DNA of 64,000 bases. It comes from Psychromarinibacter sediminicola. GTDB taxonomy: Bacteria; Pseudomonadota; Alphaproteobacteria; Rhodobacterales; Rhodobacteraceae. The position numbers and the translations under genes were made by a program. Of the stretch, positions 46,723 to 55,156 are shown one piece after another. Numbering within the stretch: position 1 is the first letter of the stretch; every line of letters begins with the position of its first letter. Location of the stretch: positions 17,820 to 81,819 of the forward strand of contig NZ_JARGYC010000012.1 in NCBI RefSeq assembly GCF_029168335.1, given 5' to 3'. The notes below the pieces were generated by a model. That model made no database searches, was not told the DNA's origin, and was given only the letters and a program-made list of their open reading frames with translations.

Positions 46723-48315
46723 ATGAAACGCTTCGCCGCCCTGTTCACCCGGCTCGACCAGACCACCCGCACCACCGCCAAGGTGGCCGCGCTGGCCGAC
46801 TACTTCTCCGAAGCGCCCGAACCCGACCGTCTCTGGACCATCGCGCTCCTTTCCGGCCGCCGCCCCAAGCGCACGGTGAATGCCACGATTCTGCGCGAAT
46901 GGGCGTCGGATACCGCAAAAATCCCGCTATGGCTGTTCGAAGAGTCCTATGCCATCGTCGGCGACCTCGCCGAGACCATCGCCCTCGTCCTGCCGCCGAA
47001 CCGTACCGAATCCGACCACTCGCTGACCCACTGGATCACCGAGATCCGCCGCCTGCCCACGCTGGAAGAGCCCGACCGCCGCGCCCTGATCGACGCCGCC
47101 TGGGACCGGCTCGACGCCTCCGAACGTTTCCTGTTCAACAAGCTCCTGACCGGCGGCTTCCGCGTCGGCGTCTCGCGCACGCTGATGACCCGCGCGCTGG
47201 CCCGGGCCACCGGCATCGACGAGCCCGACCTCGCGCTGCGCCTGATGGGCGACTGGTCGCCCGACACCACCACCTACCGCCGCCTGGTCCTCGAACCCGA
47301 CCCGGAAGAGGACCTGTCGCGCCCCTACCCGTTCTTCCTCGCCTACCAGCTCGAAGACGACCCCGAAGACCTCGGCCCCGTCACCGACTGGCTCGCCGAA
47401 CACAAATGGGACGGCATCCGCGGCCAGCTGATCCTGCGCGGCGGCACGCACCACGTCTGGTCCCGCGGCGAGGAACTGATGACCGACCGCTTCCCGGAAC
47501 TCGCCGCCGCCCGCGACTTCGTCCCCGACGGCACCGTGATCGACGGCGAGATCCTGGCCTGGACCGACGACGCCCCGCTCCCCTTCGCCGCGCTGCAGAA
47601 GCGCATCGGCCGCAAGACCGTCCCGAAGAAGCTCCTCGCCGAGGCGCCGGTGATCCTGAAGGCCTACGACCTCCTGGAATGGCAGGGCGGCGACATCCGC
47701 GCCACGCCCCTGAAAGACCGCCGTGCGCTCCTCGACACCCTCGTCGAAAGCCTGCCCGCCGACGCCCCCATCCGCCTCTCGCCCCGCCTCGCCGCCGACA
47801 CCTGGAAAATCCTCGCCGACACCCGCGCCCGCGCCCGCGACATCGGCGCCGAGGGGCTGATGCTGAAACGCCTCGACAGCCCCTACCGCGTCGGCCGCAC
47901 CAAGGGCGACTGGTGGAAATGGAAGGTCGACCCGCTGACCGTCGACGCGGTGATGATCTACGCGCAACAGGGCCACGGCCGGCGCGCGAACCTGTTCACC
48001 GACTTCACCTTCGCCGTCTGGGACGGCGACACGCTCGTCCCCTTCACCAAGGCCTATTCCGGCCTGACCGACGCCGAGTTCCGCCAGATCACCGCCTGGG
48101 TCCGCAAGAACACGCTGGAACGCTACGGCCCGGTCCGCGCGGTGACCCCCGAGCACGTCTTCGAGATCCACTTCGAGGGCATCCAGGCCTCGACCCGTCA
48201 CAAGTCCGGCCTCGCCCTGCGCTTCCCCCGCATGGCCCGCTGGCGCCACGACAAAAAGGCCGCCGAGGCGAATACCCTCGGCGACCTCAAACAGATGCTC
48301 GCGGCCTATGGCTGA
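46723..48315 (+). CDS. ATP-dependent DNA ligase
   Basis: A 530-residue ligase. The N-terminal ~200 residues are the DNA-binding domain (FAALFTRLDQTTRTTAK; FLFNKLLTGGFRVGVSR). The adenylation site is AEHKWDGIRGQL, with the nucleophilic Lys near residue 228. Other motifs are VIDGEILAW, IGAEGLMLKRLDSPYRVGR and WWKWKVDPLTVDAV. An OB domain ends the protein. This architecture is that of ligases paired with the MBL exonuclease, used in repair rather than replication. ATG 46723 opens the conserved MKRFAALF. A longer start at 46615 would translate the hairpin cluster into 36 extra residues. Confidence 0.93.
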   Translation: MKRFAALFTRLDQTTRTTAKVAALADYFSEAPEPDRLWTIALLSGRRPKRTVNATILREWASDTAKIPLWLFEESYAIVGDLAETIALVLPPNRTESDHSLTHWITEIRRLPTLEEPDRRALIDAAWDRLDASERFLFNKLLTGGFRVGVSRTLMTRALARATGIDEPDLALRLMGDWSPDTTTYRRLVLEPDPEEDLSRPYPFFLAYQLEDDPEDLGPVTDWLAEHKWDGIRGQLILRGGTHHVWSRGEELMTDRFPELAAARDFVPDGTVIDGEILAWTDDAPLPFAALQKRIGRKTVPKKLLAEAPVILKAYDLLEWQGGDIRATPLKDRRALLDTLVESLPADAPIRLSPRLAADTWKILADTRARARDIGAEGLMLKRLDSPYRVGRTKGDWWKWKVDPLTVDAVMIYAQQGHGRRANLFTDFTFAVWDGDTLVPFTKAYSGLTDAEFRQITAWVRKNTLERYGPVRAVTPEHVFEIHFEGIQASTRHKSGLALRFPRMARWRHDKKAAEANTLGDLKQMLAAYG

Positions 48316-48320
48316 CCGGC

Positions 48321-48740
48321 CTACTCCGCCGGCACCGCCCGCGGGCCGCGGTCGAAGGCCAGCGGCCCGGCGCCCAGCGCCACGACCATGCCCAGCCCGC
48401 CGGCCAGCGCGACGTTCTTCATGAAGCTGATCATCTCGCCCTGCGCGGCGGCCGCCTCCATCCCGAAGCTCGGGATCAGGTGGAACAGAAGCCCCGACAA
48501 CAGCGCGAAGCCCGCCAGCAGGAAGGCCGCGATCCGCGCCTGCCAGCCGACCAGCAGCGCCAGGCCGGCCCCGACCTCGACCAGGATGACCAGCGGCAAC
48601 AGCGCGCCGGGCACGCCCATCGCCTCCATATAGCCCTGCGTCCCGGCATAGCCGCCGATCTTCTGCAGGCCCGACAGGATGAAGATAGAGGACAGAAGCA
48701 GGCGCGACACCGGCGCCGCGTAACTCGCGATGTTCGACAT
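48321..48740 (-). CDS. DoxX-family membrane protein
   Basis: A 139-residue protein with four transmembrane helices typical of DoxX: VSRLLLSSIFILSGLQKIGG (about residues 10-29), LLPLVILVEVGAGLALLVGW, AAFLLAGFALLSGLLFHL and the last MKNVALAGGLGMVVALGAG. DoxX-like proteins are linked to thiosulfate:quinone oxidoreductase or to oxidative stress complexes in some bacteria. No partner genes are adjacent. ATG 48740 is preceded by AAAGGA. The stop is only 5 bp from the stop of the convergent DNA ligase gene. Confidence 0.92.
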   Translation of the reverse strand: MSNIASYAAPVSRLLLSSIFILSGLQKIGGYAGTQGYMEAMGVPGALLPLVILVEVGAGLALLVGWQARIAAFLLAGFALLSGLLFHLIPSFGMEAAAAQGEMISFMKNVALAGGLGMVVALGAGPLAFDRGPRAVPAE

Positions 48741-48926
48741 GACGTTCGGATCCTTTCGTTTTCCGGGCGGAGGCTCCCCCCGCGTCAGCGGCCGATATGA
48801 CGCACCGGCGGCGCCCGGAAAACACCGATGGCGGCGCGGACGATGTGCGCAGGCGCACATGTCGACCCGACCACCGCGCGAACGTGCGGCAGCGCCCGGG
48901 CCGCACTGGTCCCCGGCGCCGCCCGC

Positions 48927-49124
48927 TCAGCCCTCTTCGCGGACCATCGGCTGCGCCACCAGAAGCTGGTCGCCCTTGACCAGCATCGACATGGACCCGT
49001 GCGGCTGCCAGCCCTCCGCGATCCGCTGGCGCACCATCGTGGCCAGGCGGTCGTATTCGGCATTCTCCTCGCGCTCGGCACGATAGACCGTCCAGACGAC
49101 CATGTAGTCGCTGATCTTCGCCAT
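48927..49124 (-). CDS. DUF1737-like small protein
   Basis: A 65-residue protein: DYMVVWTVYRAEREENAEYD, then RLATMVRQRIAEGWQPHGSM and LVKGDQLLVAQPMVREEG. The pattern of a strand, a helix, the motif GWQPHGS, a strand and a final AQPMV matches DUF1737, small proteins of unknown function whose GWxxxG stretch is diagnostic. GGAGGAGCC precedes the ATG. It stands alone between the DoxX gene and the divergent M3 peptidase. An 186-bp region with no clear gene separates it from DoxX. Confidence 0.8.
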   Translation of the reverse strand: MAKISDYMVVWTVYRAEREENAEYDRLATMVRQRIAEGWQPHGSMSMLVKGDQLLVAQPMVREEG

Positions 49125-49289
49125 TGGCTCCTCCCGATGTCATCCCCCCGGCACTGTCGTCCATCGCGCAGACCCGTTCAAGCGACGCTAACGTCAAGCA
49201 GGCGCCCCCGCGCCTTTCCGCCCGGGCCATTCTTGAAACACCCCCCGTCCCCGGCCTATGTCTCGCGGACCAGCCGCGAAGGAGCGCCC

Positions 49290-51113
49290 ATGCAACTGCC
49301 CACCCCCGTCTTCGACGCCAACGCCTCCGCCGGCGGCGGCAAGGATCTCGGCGACCTGCCCGAATGGGATCTCACCGACCTCTACGCCAGCCCCGACGCG
49401 CCGGAGCTGAAGCGCGACATGGACTGGCTGGAAGAGGCCTGCGAGAAATTCGCCGCCGATTACGAGGGCAAGCTGGCCGATCTGACCGCCGAGGAGATGC
49501 TCGACTGCGTCCTGCGGCACGAGACGATCGACATGGTGACCGGCCGCATCATGTCCTTCGCCGGCCTGCGCTACTATCAGCAGACGACCGACCCGGAACG
49601 CGCCAAGTTCCTCTCCGACTGCCAGGACAAGATCACCACCTATTCCACGCCGCTGGTGTTCTTCAGCCTGGAGCTCAACCGCATCCCCGACGAGAAACTC
49701 GACGCGCTGTTCGAGGCCAACGCCGACCTCGCCCGCTACAAGCCGATCTTCGACCGCCTGCGCCTGATGCGCCCGCACCAGCTGTCGGACGAGCTGGAAC
49801 GCTTCCTGCACGACCAGTCCGTCGTCGGCGCCACCGCGTGGAACAAGCTGTTCGACGAATGGATCGCCGGGCTCGAATTCACCGTCGACGGCGAGGTCCA
49901 CGGCATCGAGGGCACGCTCAACTACCTCACCGAACAGGACCGTTCCAAGCGCGAGGCCGCCGCCCGCGAACTCGCCCGCGTCTTCGCCGAGAACCTCGGC
50001 CTCTTCGCCCGCGTCCACAACACGCTGGCCAAGGAGAAGGAGATCGAGGACCGCTGGCGCAACATGCCCACCCCGCAATACGGCCGCCACCTCGCCAACC
50101 AGGTCGAGCCCGAGGTGGTCGAGGCGCTGCGCGACGCGGTGGTCAAGGCCTATCCCAAGCTGTCGCACCGCTACTACGAGTTGAAGCGCAAGTGGCTCGG
50201 CCTCGACACGCTGCAGGTCTGGGATCGCAACGCGCCCCTGCCGATGGAGGAGCAGCGCACCGTCGACTGGCCCACGGCCCGCGGCATGGTGATGGACGCC
50301 TATTCCGGCTTCGATCCGAAGATGGCTGAACTGGCGGAGCCGTTCTTCGACAAGGGCTGGATCGACGCCGCCGTGAAACCCGGCAAGGCGCCGGGCGCCT
50401 TCGCCCACCCCACCGTGACCGACGTGCATCCTTACGTGATGCTCAACTACCTGGGCAAGCCGCGCGACGTGATGACGCTGGCGCACGAGCTGGGCCACGG
50501 CGTCCACCAGCGGCTCGCGGCGGGCCAGGGCGAGCTTCTGTCCTCCACGCCGCTCACCCTGGCCGAAACCGCCTCCGTCTTCGGCGAGATGCTGACCTTC
50601 CGCAAGCTCCTGGACGAGGCCAAGGACGACGCCGAGAAGAAGGTGCTGCTGGCCGGCAAGGTCGAGGACATGATCAACACCGTGGTCCGCCAGATCGCCT
50701 TCTACGACTTCGAGTGCAAGCTCCACGACGCCCGCGCGCGCGGCGAGCTGACGCCCGACGACATCAACGCGCTGTGGATGTCGGTGCAGGCCGAAAGCCT
50801 CGGCCCGGCATTCGAGTTCATGGACGGCTACGAGACGTTCTGGGCCTATATCCCGCATTTCGTCCACTCGCCGTTCTACGTCTATGCCTATGCCTTCGGC
50901 GACGGCCTGGTGAACGCGCTCTACGCCGTCTACCAGGAGGGCGACCCGGGCTTTCAGGAGAAATACTTCGAGATGCTCAAGGCAGGCGGATCCAAGCACC
51001 ACAAGGAGCTGCTGGCCCCGTTCGGCCTCGACGCCACCGACTCGGCCTTCTGGGACAAGGGCCTGTCGATGATCTCCGGCATGATCGACGAGCTTGAGGC
51101 GATGGAGGCATAG
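49290..51113 (+). CDS. pepF: M3-family oligoendopeptidase (PepF-like)
   Basis: A 607-residue zinc metallopeptidase. The zinc motif HELGHGVHQRLA (about residues 396-407) and the downstream Glu in LAETASVFGEMLTF are the M3 signature. The C-terminal YAYAFGDGLVNALYAVYQEG with catalytic Tyr and the family pattern FVHSPFYVYAYAF are present. The enzyme cleaves oligopeptides in the cytoplasm. The N-terminal domain begins LGDLPEWDLTDLYASPDAPE as in oligoendopeptidase F. ATG 49290 follows GAAGGAG and is the conserved start. It is a single gene, 70 bp before the SNase-like gene. Confidence 0.93.
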   Translation: MQLPTPVFDANASAGGGKDLGDLPEWDLTDLYASPDAPELKRDMDWLEEACEKFAADYEGKLADLTAEEMLDCVLRHETIDMVTGRIMSFAGLRYYQQTTDPERAKFLSDCQDKITTYSTPLVFFSLELNRIPDEKLDALFEANADLARYKPIFDRLRLMRPHQLSDELERFLHDQSVVGATAWNKLFDEWIAGLEFTVDGEVHGIEGTLNYLTEQDRSKREAAARELARVFAENLGLFARVHNTLAKEKEIEDRWRNMPTPQYGRHLANQVEPEVVEALRDAVVKAYPKLSHRYYELKRKWLGLDTLQVWDRNAPLPMEEQRTVDWPTARGMVMDAYSGFDPKMAELAEPFFDKGWIDAAVKPGKAPGAFAHPTVTDVHPYVMLNYLGKPRDVMTLAHELGHGVHQRLAAGQGELLSSTPLTLAETASVFGEMLTFRKLLDEAKDDAEKKVLLAGKVEDMINTVVRQIAFYDFECKLHDARARGELTPDDINALWMSVQAESLGPAFEFMDGYETFWAYIPHFVHSPFYVYAYAFGDGLVNALYAVYQEGDPGFQEKYFEMLKAGGSKHHKELLAPFGLDATDSAFWDKGLSMISGMIDELEAMEA

Positions 51114-51183
51114 CCCAACTCGCCTATTGCGCGACTCACACGGCCCGGCCTAGCCTTCCGGTATTGATCGGGAGGCATTTGAC

Positions 51184-52131
51184 ATGGGCTTTTCACTGGA
51201 CGGTGTCATCGAGAAGGTGACGGACGGCGACACGCTGCGCATCACGGCCGAAGACCGGCTGTTCAAGATCCGCGTCCTCGGGCTCGACACCGAGGAGAGC
51301 AACCAGAACCAGCACAAGCCGGTGACGGCCTGGGGCAAGGCGGCGTCGGACTATACCAAGAGCCTTCTGCCCGTCGACACGCCGGTGACGATCGAGTTTC
51401 CCGGCGACGAGCCGGCCATCGTCGACGACGAGATCAACGTCACCTATCTCGACAACTACCAGCGGCCGCTGGGCTTCGTGCACCTGTCGAACCCGGTGGA
51501 CGGCATCACCGACTTCACCGAACTGATGATCCGCAAGGGCTATTCGCCCTATTTCGTGAAATACGGCCGCGCCGTCTTCGCCGGGCACGACGCCCGCTAC
51601 GCGGCGGCCGAACGCGCGGCGCAGATCGACAATATCGGCGTGTGGAACCAGCTCGACGCCAACGGCGCCGCCACGCCCGAGGCCGCGCCGCGCAACTACC
51701 CCCGGCTGATGGTCTGGTGGGAGCTGCGCGCCCGCGTCATCGACGTGTTCCGCGCCGCCCGCGCCGAAGCGCCGGACCGGCCGCTGTTCAACACCCGCAT
51801 TGACTATGCCCGGCTGCTGCAGAAGGCCGCGGCCGAAGAGACCGCGACCGTCTTCATGGAGCTCAAGGAGGGGCGCACCGTCGGCGGCCTGCACTACCTC
51901 ATCGACTCGGGCTCGCTGGCGCAGCCGTTCCAGCTGTTCCTGCCGAACGAGGACCGCCCCGAGATCGCCGCCCTGAAATCGCTGCTCGCCAACCGCTACA
52001 TCGCCGACGGCGAGGATTTCCCGCGCCGCAACTACGCCTATGTCACCGGCCCGACCAAGATGTATAACGGCCGGCCCGAGATGGTGGTCGAAAGCATCGA
52101 CCAGGTCTCCGACACGCCCCCGGACGCCTGA
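51184..52131 (+). CDS. Thermonuclease-family (SNase-like) protein with extra C-terminal domain
   Basis: A 315-residue protein. Residues 1-155 form an SNase OB domain (VIEKVTDGDTLRITAEDRLF; RVLGLDTEESNQNQHKPVTA; GYSPYFVKYGRA; AAERAAQIDNIGVWN). The typical catalytic Arg pair is only partly matched, so nuclease activity is uncertain. The second half (about 170-310) contains a segment resembling another OB/beta domain ending KMYNGRPEMVVESIDQV, a pattern also seen in DNA-binding and cell-wall-related SNase fusions. No signal peptide. It stands alone in the + direction, followed by a small gene on the opposite strand. Confidence 0.8.
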   Translation: MGFSLDGVIEKVTDGDTLRITAEDRLFKIRVLGLDTEESNQNQHKPVTAWGKAASDYTKSLLPVDTPVTIEFPGDEPAIVDDEINVTYLDNYQRPLGFVHLSNPVDGITDFTELMIRKGYSPYFVKYGRAVFAGHDARYAAAERAAQIDNIGVWNQLDANGAATPEAAPRNYPRLMVWWELRARVIDVFRAARAEAPDRPLFNTRIDYARLLQKAAAEETATVFMELKEGRTVGGLHYLIDSGSLAQPFQLFLPNEDRPEIAALKSLLANRYIADGEDFPRRNYAYVTGPTKMYNGRPEMVVESIDQVSDTPPDA

Positions 52132-52149
52132 GCCCGGCCCCGCCGCCGC

Positions 52150-52428
52150 CTACGGCTCCGCCCCGCGCACCGCCTCGGGATGCGCCGACAGGTAATGATG
52201 CAGCACCGCGAACAGCTTGCGCGCCTGCGCCAGGTCGTCGGCGCGCAGCGCCGCGCGGATGTCCTCGCAAATGATCTGCTGCACATGCTGCGGCCCGTGC
52301 GGCGCGTGCATCATGTACTCCGCCAGCGCGGCGGCATTCACGCCCTCGACATGTTCGTGCGCCCCGACCGCGTCGATCTCCTCGCGCGTCAGGCTGCACA
52401 TGTCGACGATGTCGTCCAGACTGATCAT
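52150..52428 (-). CDS. Small conserved hypothetical protein
   Basis: A 92-residue acidic, all-helical protein: MISLDDIVDMCSLTREEIDA, VEGVNAAALAEYMMHAPHGP, VQQIICEDIRAALRADDLAQ, and LFAVLHHYLSAHPEAV. ACGGAGGAGGCC before ATG 52428 is a strong ribosome binding site and fixes the start. The pattern resembles uncharacterised roseobacter proteins. No metal or catalytic motif is evident. It converges on the SNase-like gene with an 18-bp gap. Confidence 0.75.
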   Translation of the reverse strand: MISLDDIVDMCSLTREEIDAVGAHEHVEGVNAAALAEYMMHAPHGPQHVQQIICEDIRAALRADDLAQARKLFAVLHHYLSAHPEAVRGAEP

Positions 52429-52592
52429 GGCCTCCTCCGTCCGCTCATGATCGCCCAGTCTACACCATTCCGGGCGCCGCCGCGCCGGCGACATCGCCGC
52501 AGCGGCGCCGGGCGGATCGCCGCGCGTCATGAAACCGCCCGGCCCTCCGGCCCGTATATCGAGAAAGCCAGCAGACGGCACAGGAGGACACC

Positions 52593-53117
52593 ATGCTTCG
52601 CACCCTCGCGCTGATCGCCCTGATCCTCGCCGCGGCCCCGGCCGCCGCGGGCAACGCTTTCCGCTTCGCCTCCATCGACGGCGGCAGCTTCGACACGGCG
52701 GACTGGGCCGGACGCCCCGTCCTGGTGGTCAACACCGCCTCGCTTTGCGGCTTCACCCCGCAATATGACGGCCTCCAGGCCCTGCACGACCGTTACGCGG
52801 CCGACGGCCTGGTGGTGCTGGCCGTGCCCTCCGACGATTTCCGGCAGGAGCTGGCCACCGAGGCGGAGGTCAAGGCGTTCTGCGCGCTGACCTTCGGCCT
52901 GACCCTGCCGACGACCACGATCACCCCGGTCCGCGGCGCCGACGCGCACCCGTTCTACCGCTGGCTGGCCGAGACCGAAGGCTTCCGGCCGGCCTGGAAC
53001 TTCAACAAGGTCCTGATCGCCCCCGACGGCAGCGTCGCCGGCACCTGGGGGTCGCTGACGAAACCGCAATCCCCGGCGATCACCGGCCCCATCGAGGCGA
53101 TGCTCGCCGGCGGCTGA
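52593..53117 (+). CDS. Exported glutathione peroxidase-family protein
   Basis: A 174-residue thioredoxin-fold peroxidase with a signal peptide (LRTLALIALILAAAPAAAGN, cut after AAA). The peroxidatic Cys is in VVNTASLCGFTPQYDGL (about residue 52). The usual second motif FPCNQFGQ is altered to VPSDDFRQELA but keeps the Gln, and the Trp-Asn motif reads WNFNKVLI. A Cys in FCALTFGL may be the resolving residue, which would suit thioredoxin-type reduction rather than glutathione. The signal peptide places it in the periplasm. AGGAGG precedes the ATG. Confidence 0.9.
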   Translation: MLRTLALIALILAAAPAAAGNAFRFASIDGGSFDTADWAGRPVLVVNTASLCGFTPQYDGLQALHDRYAADGLVVLAVPSDDFRQELATEAEVKAFCALTFGLTLPTTTITPVRGADAHPFYRWLAETEGFRPAWNFNKVLIAPDGSVAGTWGSLTKPQSPAITGPIEAMLAGG

Positions 53118-53135
53118 CCGCGCCCGTCCGCCGGG

Positions 53136-53645
53136 TCACTGCACCAGCAGCCCCGACTCCACGGTGCCGCTGACCTCCATGCAGGTGCCGGTATCGGTCT
53201 CGGCCGCGATGCTCTCCCTGATGCAGAGCGGCCCGCCGAAGCTGCCGCGCACGGTGCCGCCCTCCAGGTCGATCTCCAGATCGGTCGCGATCGGCTGCGG
53301 CGCGCCCTCGTTGGTCCAGATCGGCCCGTTCATGCCGTCGGGCATATGGATCAGCTCGACCGAGTTCGGGGCCTTGCCGGGCGCGAAATCGCCCATCCAC
53401 ATCAGGTCCAGGCTGATCACGTCGGTCGCGGTAAAGCGCGGCGCGGGATGCGCCTGGATATGCAGCGTGGTGAACATGCTCTGCTTGCCGAACTCCGCGG
53501 TCGCGGCCGTCTCGCCGCCCGACTCGGCGGTGATCGTATAGAACGTCCGGGCCTCGCCGCCCATATCGACGGTCACGGTGCCGAATTCCTCGGCCAGGGC
53601 GGCGGCGGGCAAGGCGGCCAGAAGGCAGGCGACGGTCAGGCGCAT
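53136..53645 (-). CDS. Exported hypothetical protein
   Basis: A 169-residue protein with a signal peptide (MRLTVACLLAALPAAALAEE, cut after ALA). The mature part is beta-rich with short repeats of strand patterns (FGTVTVDMGGEARTFYTITA; LEIDLEGGTVRGSFGGPLCI) and two Cys near the end (GGPLCIRES; TGTCMEVSG) that may form a disulfide. I do not recognise a family. Its stop is 18 bp from that of the convergent GPx-like gene. The upstream region is a 453-bp gap rich in inverted repeats. Confidence 0.78.
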   Translation of the reverse strand: MRLTVACLLAALPAAALAEEFGTVTVDMGGEARTFYTITAESGGETAATAEFGKQSMFTTLHIQAHPAPRFTATDVISLDLMWMGDFAPGKAPNSVELIHMPDGMNGPIWTNEGAPQPIATDLEIDLEGGTVRGSFGGPLCIRESIAAETDTGTCMEVSGTVESGLLVQ

Positions 53646-53780
53646 GAAAGGTCTCCCTGTTGAAATCCACCCCGTGCCTAGCACGGCGGCGCAGGAAGGC
53701 CAAACCGCCCAGGCGTGGTGTCGCAAGGACCGGCATTGCAGCGCGCAGGCGCCTGTGTCGAGCAGCGTGGACGACCGCAC

Positions 53781-54024
53781 GCTACACGACACCGGATCAG
53801 TCTTGGACCATTTCCATCCGCGTCGCGCGGCGGAACGCCGTGCAGCGCCGCCCTGCCCCCACCGGGGCGGCGCTTCCGGCGATGACGGTGCCAAGTGTCC
53901 GACCCACATGCTTATGTCTCCGGAGGCGCAAAGCTCGACCGCGCCCCGTCGGGTCGGCGCTGCACGGCGTTCCGGTAGAGCGGGGCCGCTATCCGGCAAA
54001 GCCGAGAAAATCGTGTCGTGTAGC
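53781..54024. repeat. Nested inverted repeats in a 453-bp gap
   Basis: The outer arms GCTACACGACAC (53781-53792) and GTGTCGTGTAGC (54013-54024) are perfect 12-bp inverted repeats 244 bp apart overall. Inside them, CGGAACGCCGTGCAGCGCC (53831-53849) and its exact 19-bp reverse complement (53956-53974) enclose a further 106 bp. A third smaller stem GCGCCGCCC / GGGCGGCGC overlaps the inner left arm. No gene of plausible length lies in this gap (53646-54098). It looks like the remains of a small mobile element or a region able to form a large cruciform. Confidence 0.6.
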
Positions 54025-54040
54025 GCGTCCAACCCCGGAC

Positions 54041-54098
54041 AGTTACCGCTATCTATAATACCATCAAGGACTTACACCCCTGTCCAACCTCGGACACT
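54041..54098. repeat. Copy 2 of a ~57-bp dispersed block
   Basis: GTTACCGCTATCT (54042-54054) and CTTACACCCCTGTCCAACCT plus CGGACACT (54071-54098) match the block at 18231-18288 with one mismatch in each part and the same 29-bp offset. A related GTCCAACCCCGGACA lies just before it (54027-54041). The block ends exactly at the stop codon of the DUF4389 gene. Confidence 0.65.
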
Positions 54099-54404
54099 TC
54101 AATCCAGCTCGCTCCAGGGCCAGGGCTTCACCTCGCTCGCCGCCGTCTGGTAGCGCGCCGCCTTCGCCATCCAGATGCCCAGCGATTCCCCGAACTCCGC
54201 CAGCCGCTCGTTCGGCTCGCCGCCGCTCACCAGCATCACGATGAACTGCACCACCGTCGCCACGCCCAGCACCGTCTGCGCCACCTGGATCATGATCCAG
54301 ATCAGCACCATGTAGACCAGCCGCATCGCCAGCCCGTCCTTGCGGTCCGGCTCGAACTGGGGTCCGTTGATCCGCCCCGCGAACTTGTCGTGCTCCTCGG
54401 CCAT
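54099..54404 (-). CDS. DUF4389 membrane protein
   Basis: A 101-residue protein with one or two transmembrane helices in LVYMVLIWIMIQVAQTVLGV and ATVVQFIVMLVSGG (about residues 30-62), followed by the conserved NERLAEFGESLGIWMAKAARY (quoted in part). This pattern and length match DUF4389, inner-membrane proteins of unknown role. ATG 54404 opens MAEEHDKFAGR. It stands alone, divergent from the methyltransferase gene with a 130-bp control region. Confidence 0.88.
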   Translation of the reverse strand: MAEEHDKFAGRINGPQFEPDRKDGLAMRLVYMVLIWIMIQVAQTVLGVATVVQFIVMLVSGGEPNERLAEFGESLGIWMAKAARYQTAASEVKPWPWSELD

Positions 54405-54534
54405 CGCGCCGCTCCCGTCCTTCGTCCGCCCGGAGTGTGGCGCCAGCCGCCCGCCGACGCAAGATCGCAGGCCCTGTCGCGGAACCGTCACACGGCCGCG
54501 CTAAGCCTCCCCCGCGACCCATCGGAGAGGCCCC

Positions 54535-55155
54535 ATGCAGGACTACGACCTCGACCGCGCCTACGAGATCCACGGCCCCGACGACGCCCGCACGCTCTAC
54601 GACGCCTGGGCCGAGACCTACGATGCCAGCTTCGGCGCCGGCTGGGGCTATGTCGCCCCCCGCGAGATCGCCGCCCTGTTCGCCGCCGAGGCGTCCGAGA
54701 ACCAGCCCGTCCTCGACATCGGCGCCGGCACCGGCCTCGTCGCCGCCCATCTCGACGCCTTCACCGTCGACGGCATCGACATCGCCCCCGAGATGCTGGC
54801 CATCGCGGAGCGAAAGGGCCTCTACCGCCGCCGCATCCTCGGCGACCTGACGCGGCCCCTGCAGATGCCCGACGGCGTCTATGGCGGGGTGATCTCCTCG
54901 GGCACCTTCACCCACGGCCATGTCGGCCCCGAGGCGCTGCCCGAGCTTCTGCGCGTCACCCGCCCCGGCGCGCTCTTCGTCTGCGGCACGATCCCGTCGG
55001 TCTATGACGGCATGGGCTTCGGCAGCGCGCTGGCGCTCCTGGTCGCCCAGGGCCGCATCACCCCGGTCGATTTCCGCGACATCCCCATCTACGAGGGCGC
55101 CGACCACCCCCACCGGGCCGACCGCGGCCTGGTCATGCTGTTCCGCCGGCGCTGA
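54535..55155 (+). CDS. Class I SAM-dependent methyltransferase
   Basis: A 206-residue methyltransferase. The SAM-binding motif I is VLDIGAGTGLVAAHLD (about residues 60-75), followed by IDIAPEMLAIAERKGLY and a short GDLTRPLQMPDGVYGGVISSG segment (quoted in part: LQMPDGVYGGVISSG). The N-terminus contains YDAWAETYDASFGAGWGYV, common in small-molecule methyltransferases of the Methyltransf_11/25 type. The substrate is unknown. CGGAGAGG precedes the ATG. Its stop lies one base from the stop of the convergent NAD(P)-binding protein gene. Confidence 0.9.
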   Translation: MQDYDLDRAYEIHGPDDARTLYDAWAETYDASFGAGWGYVAPREIAALFAAEASENQPVLDIGAGTGLVAAHLDAFTVDGIDIAPEMLAIAERKGLYRRRILGDLTRPLQMPDGVYGGVISSGTFTHGHVGPEALPELLRVTRPGALFVCGTIPSVYDGMGFGSALALLVAQGRITPVDFRDIPIYEGADHPHRADRGLVMLFRRR

Positions 55156-55156
55156 G

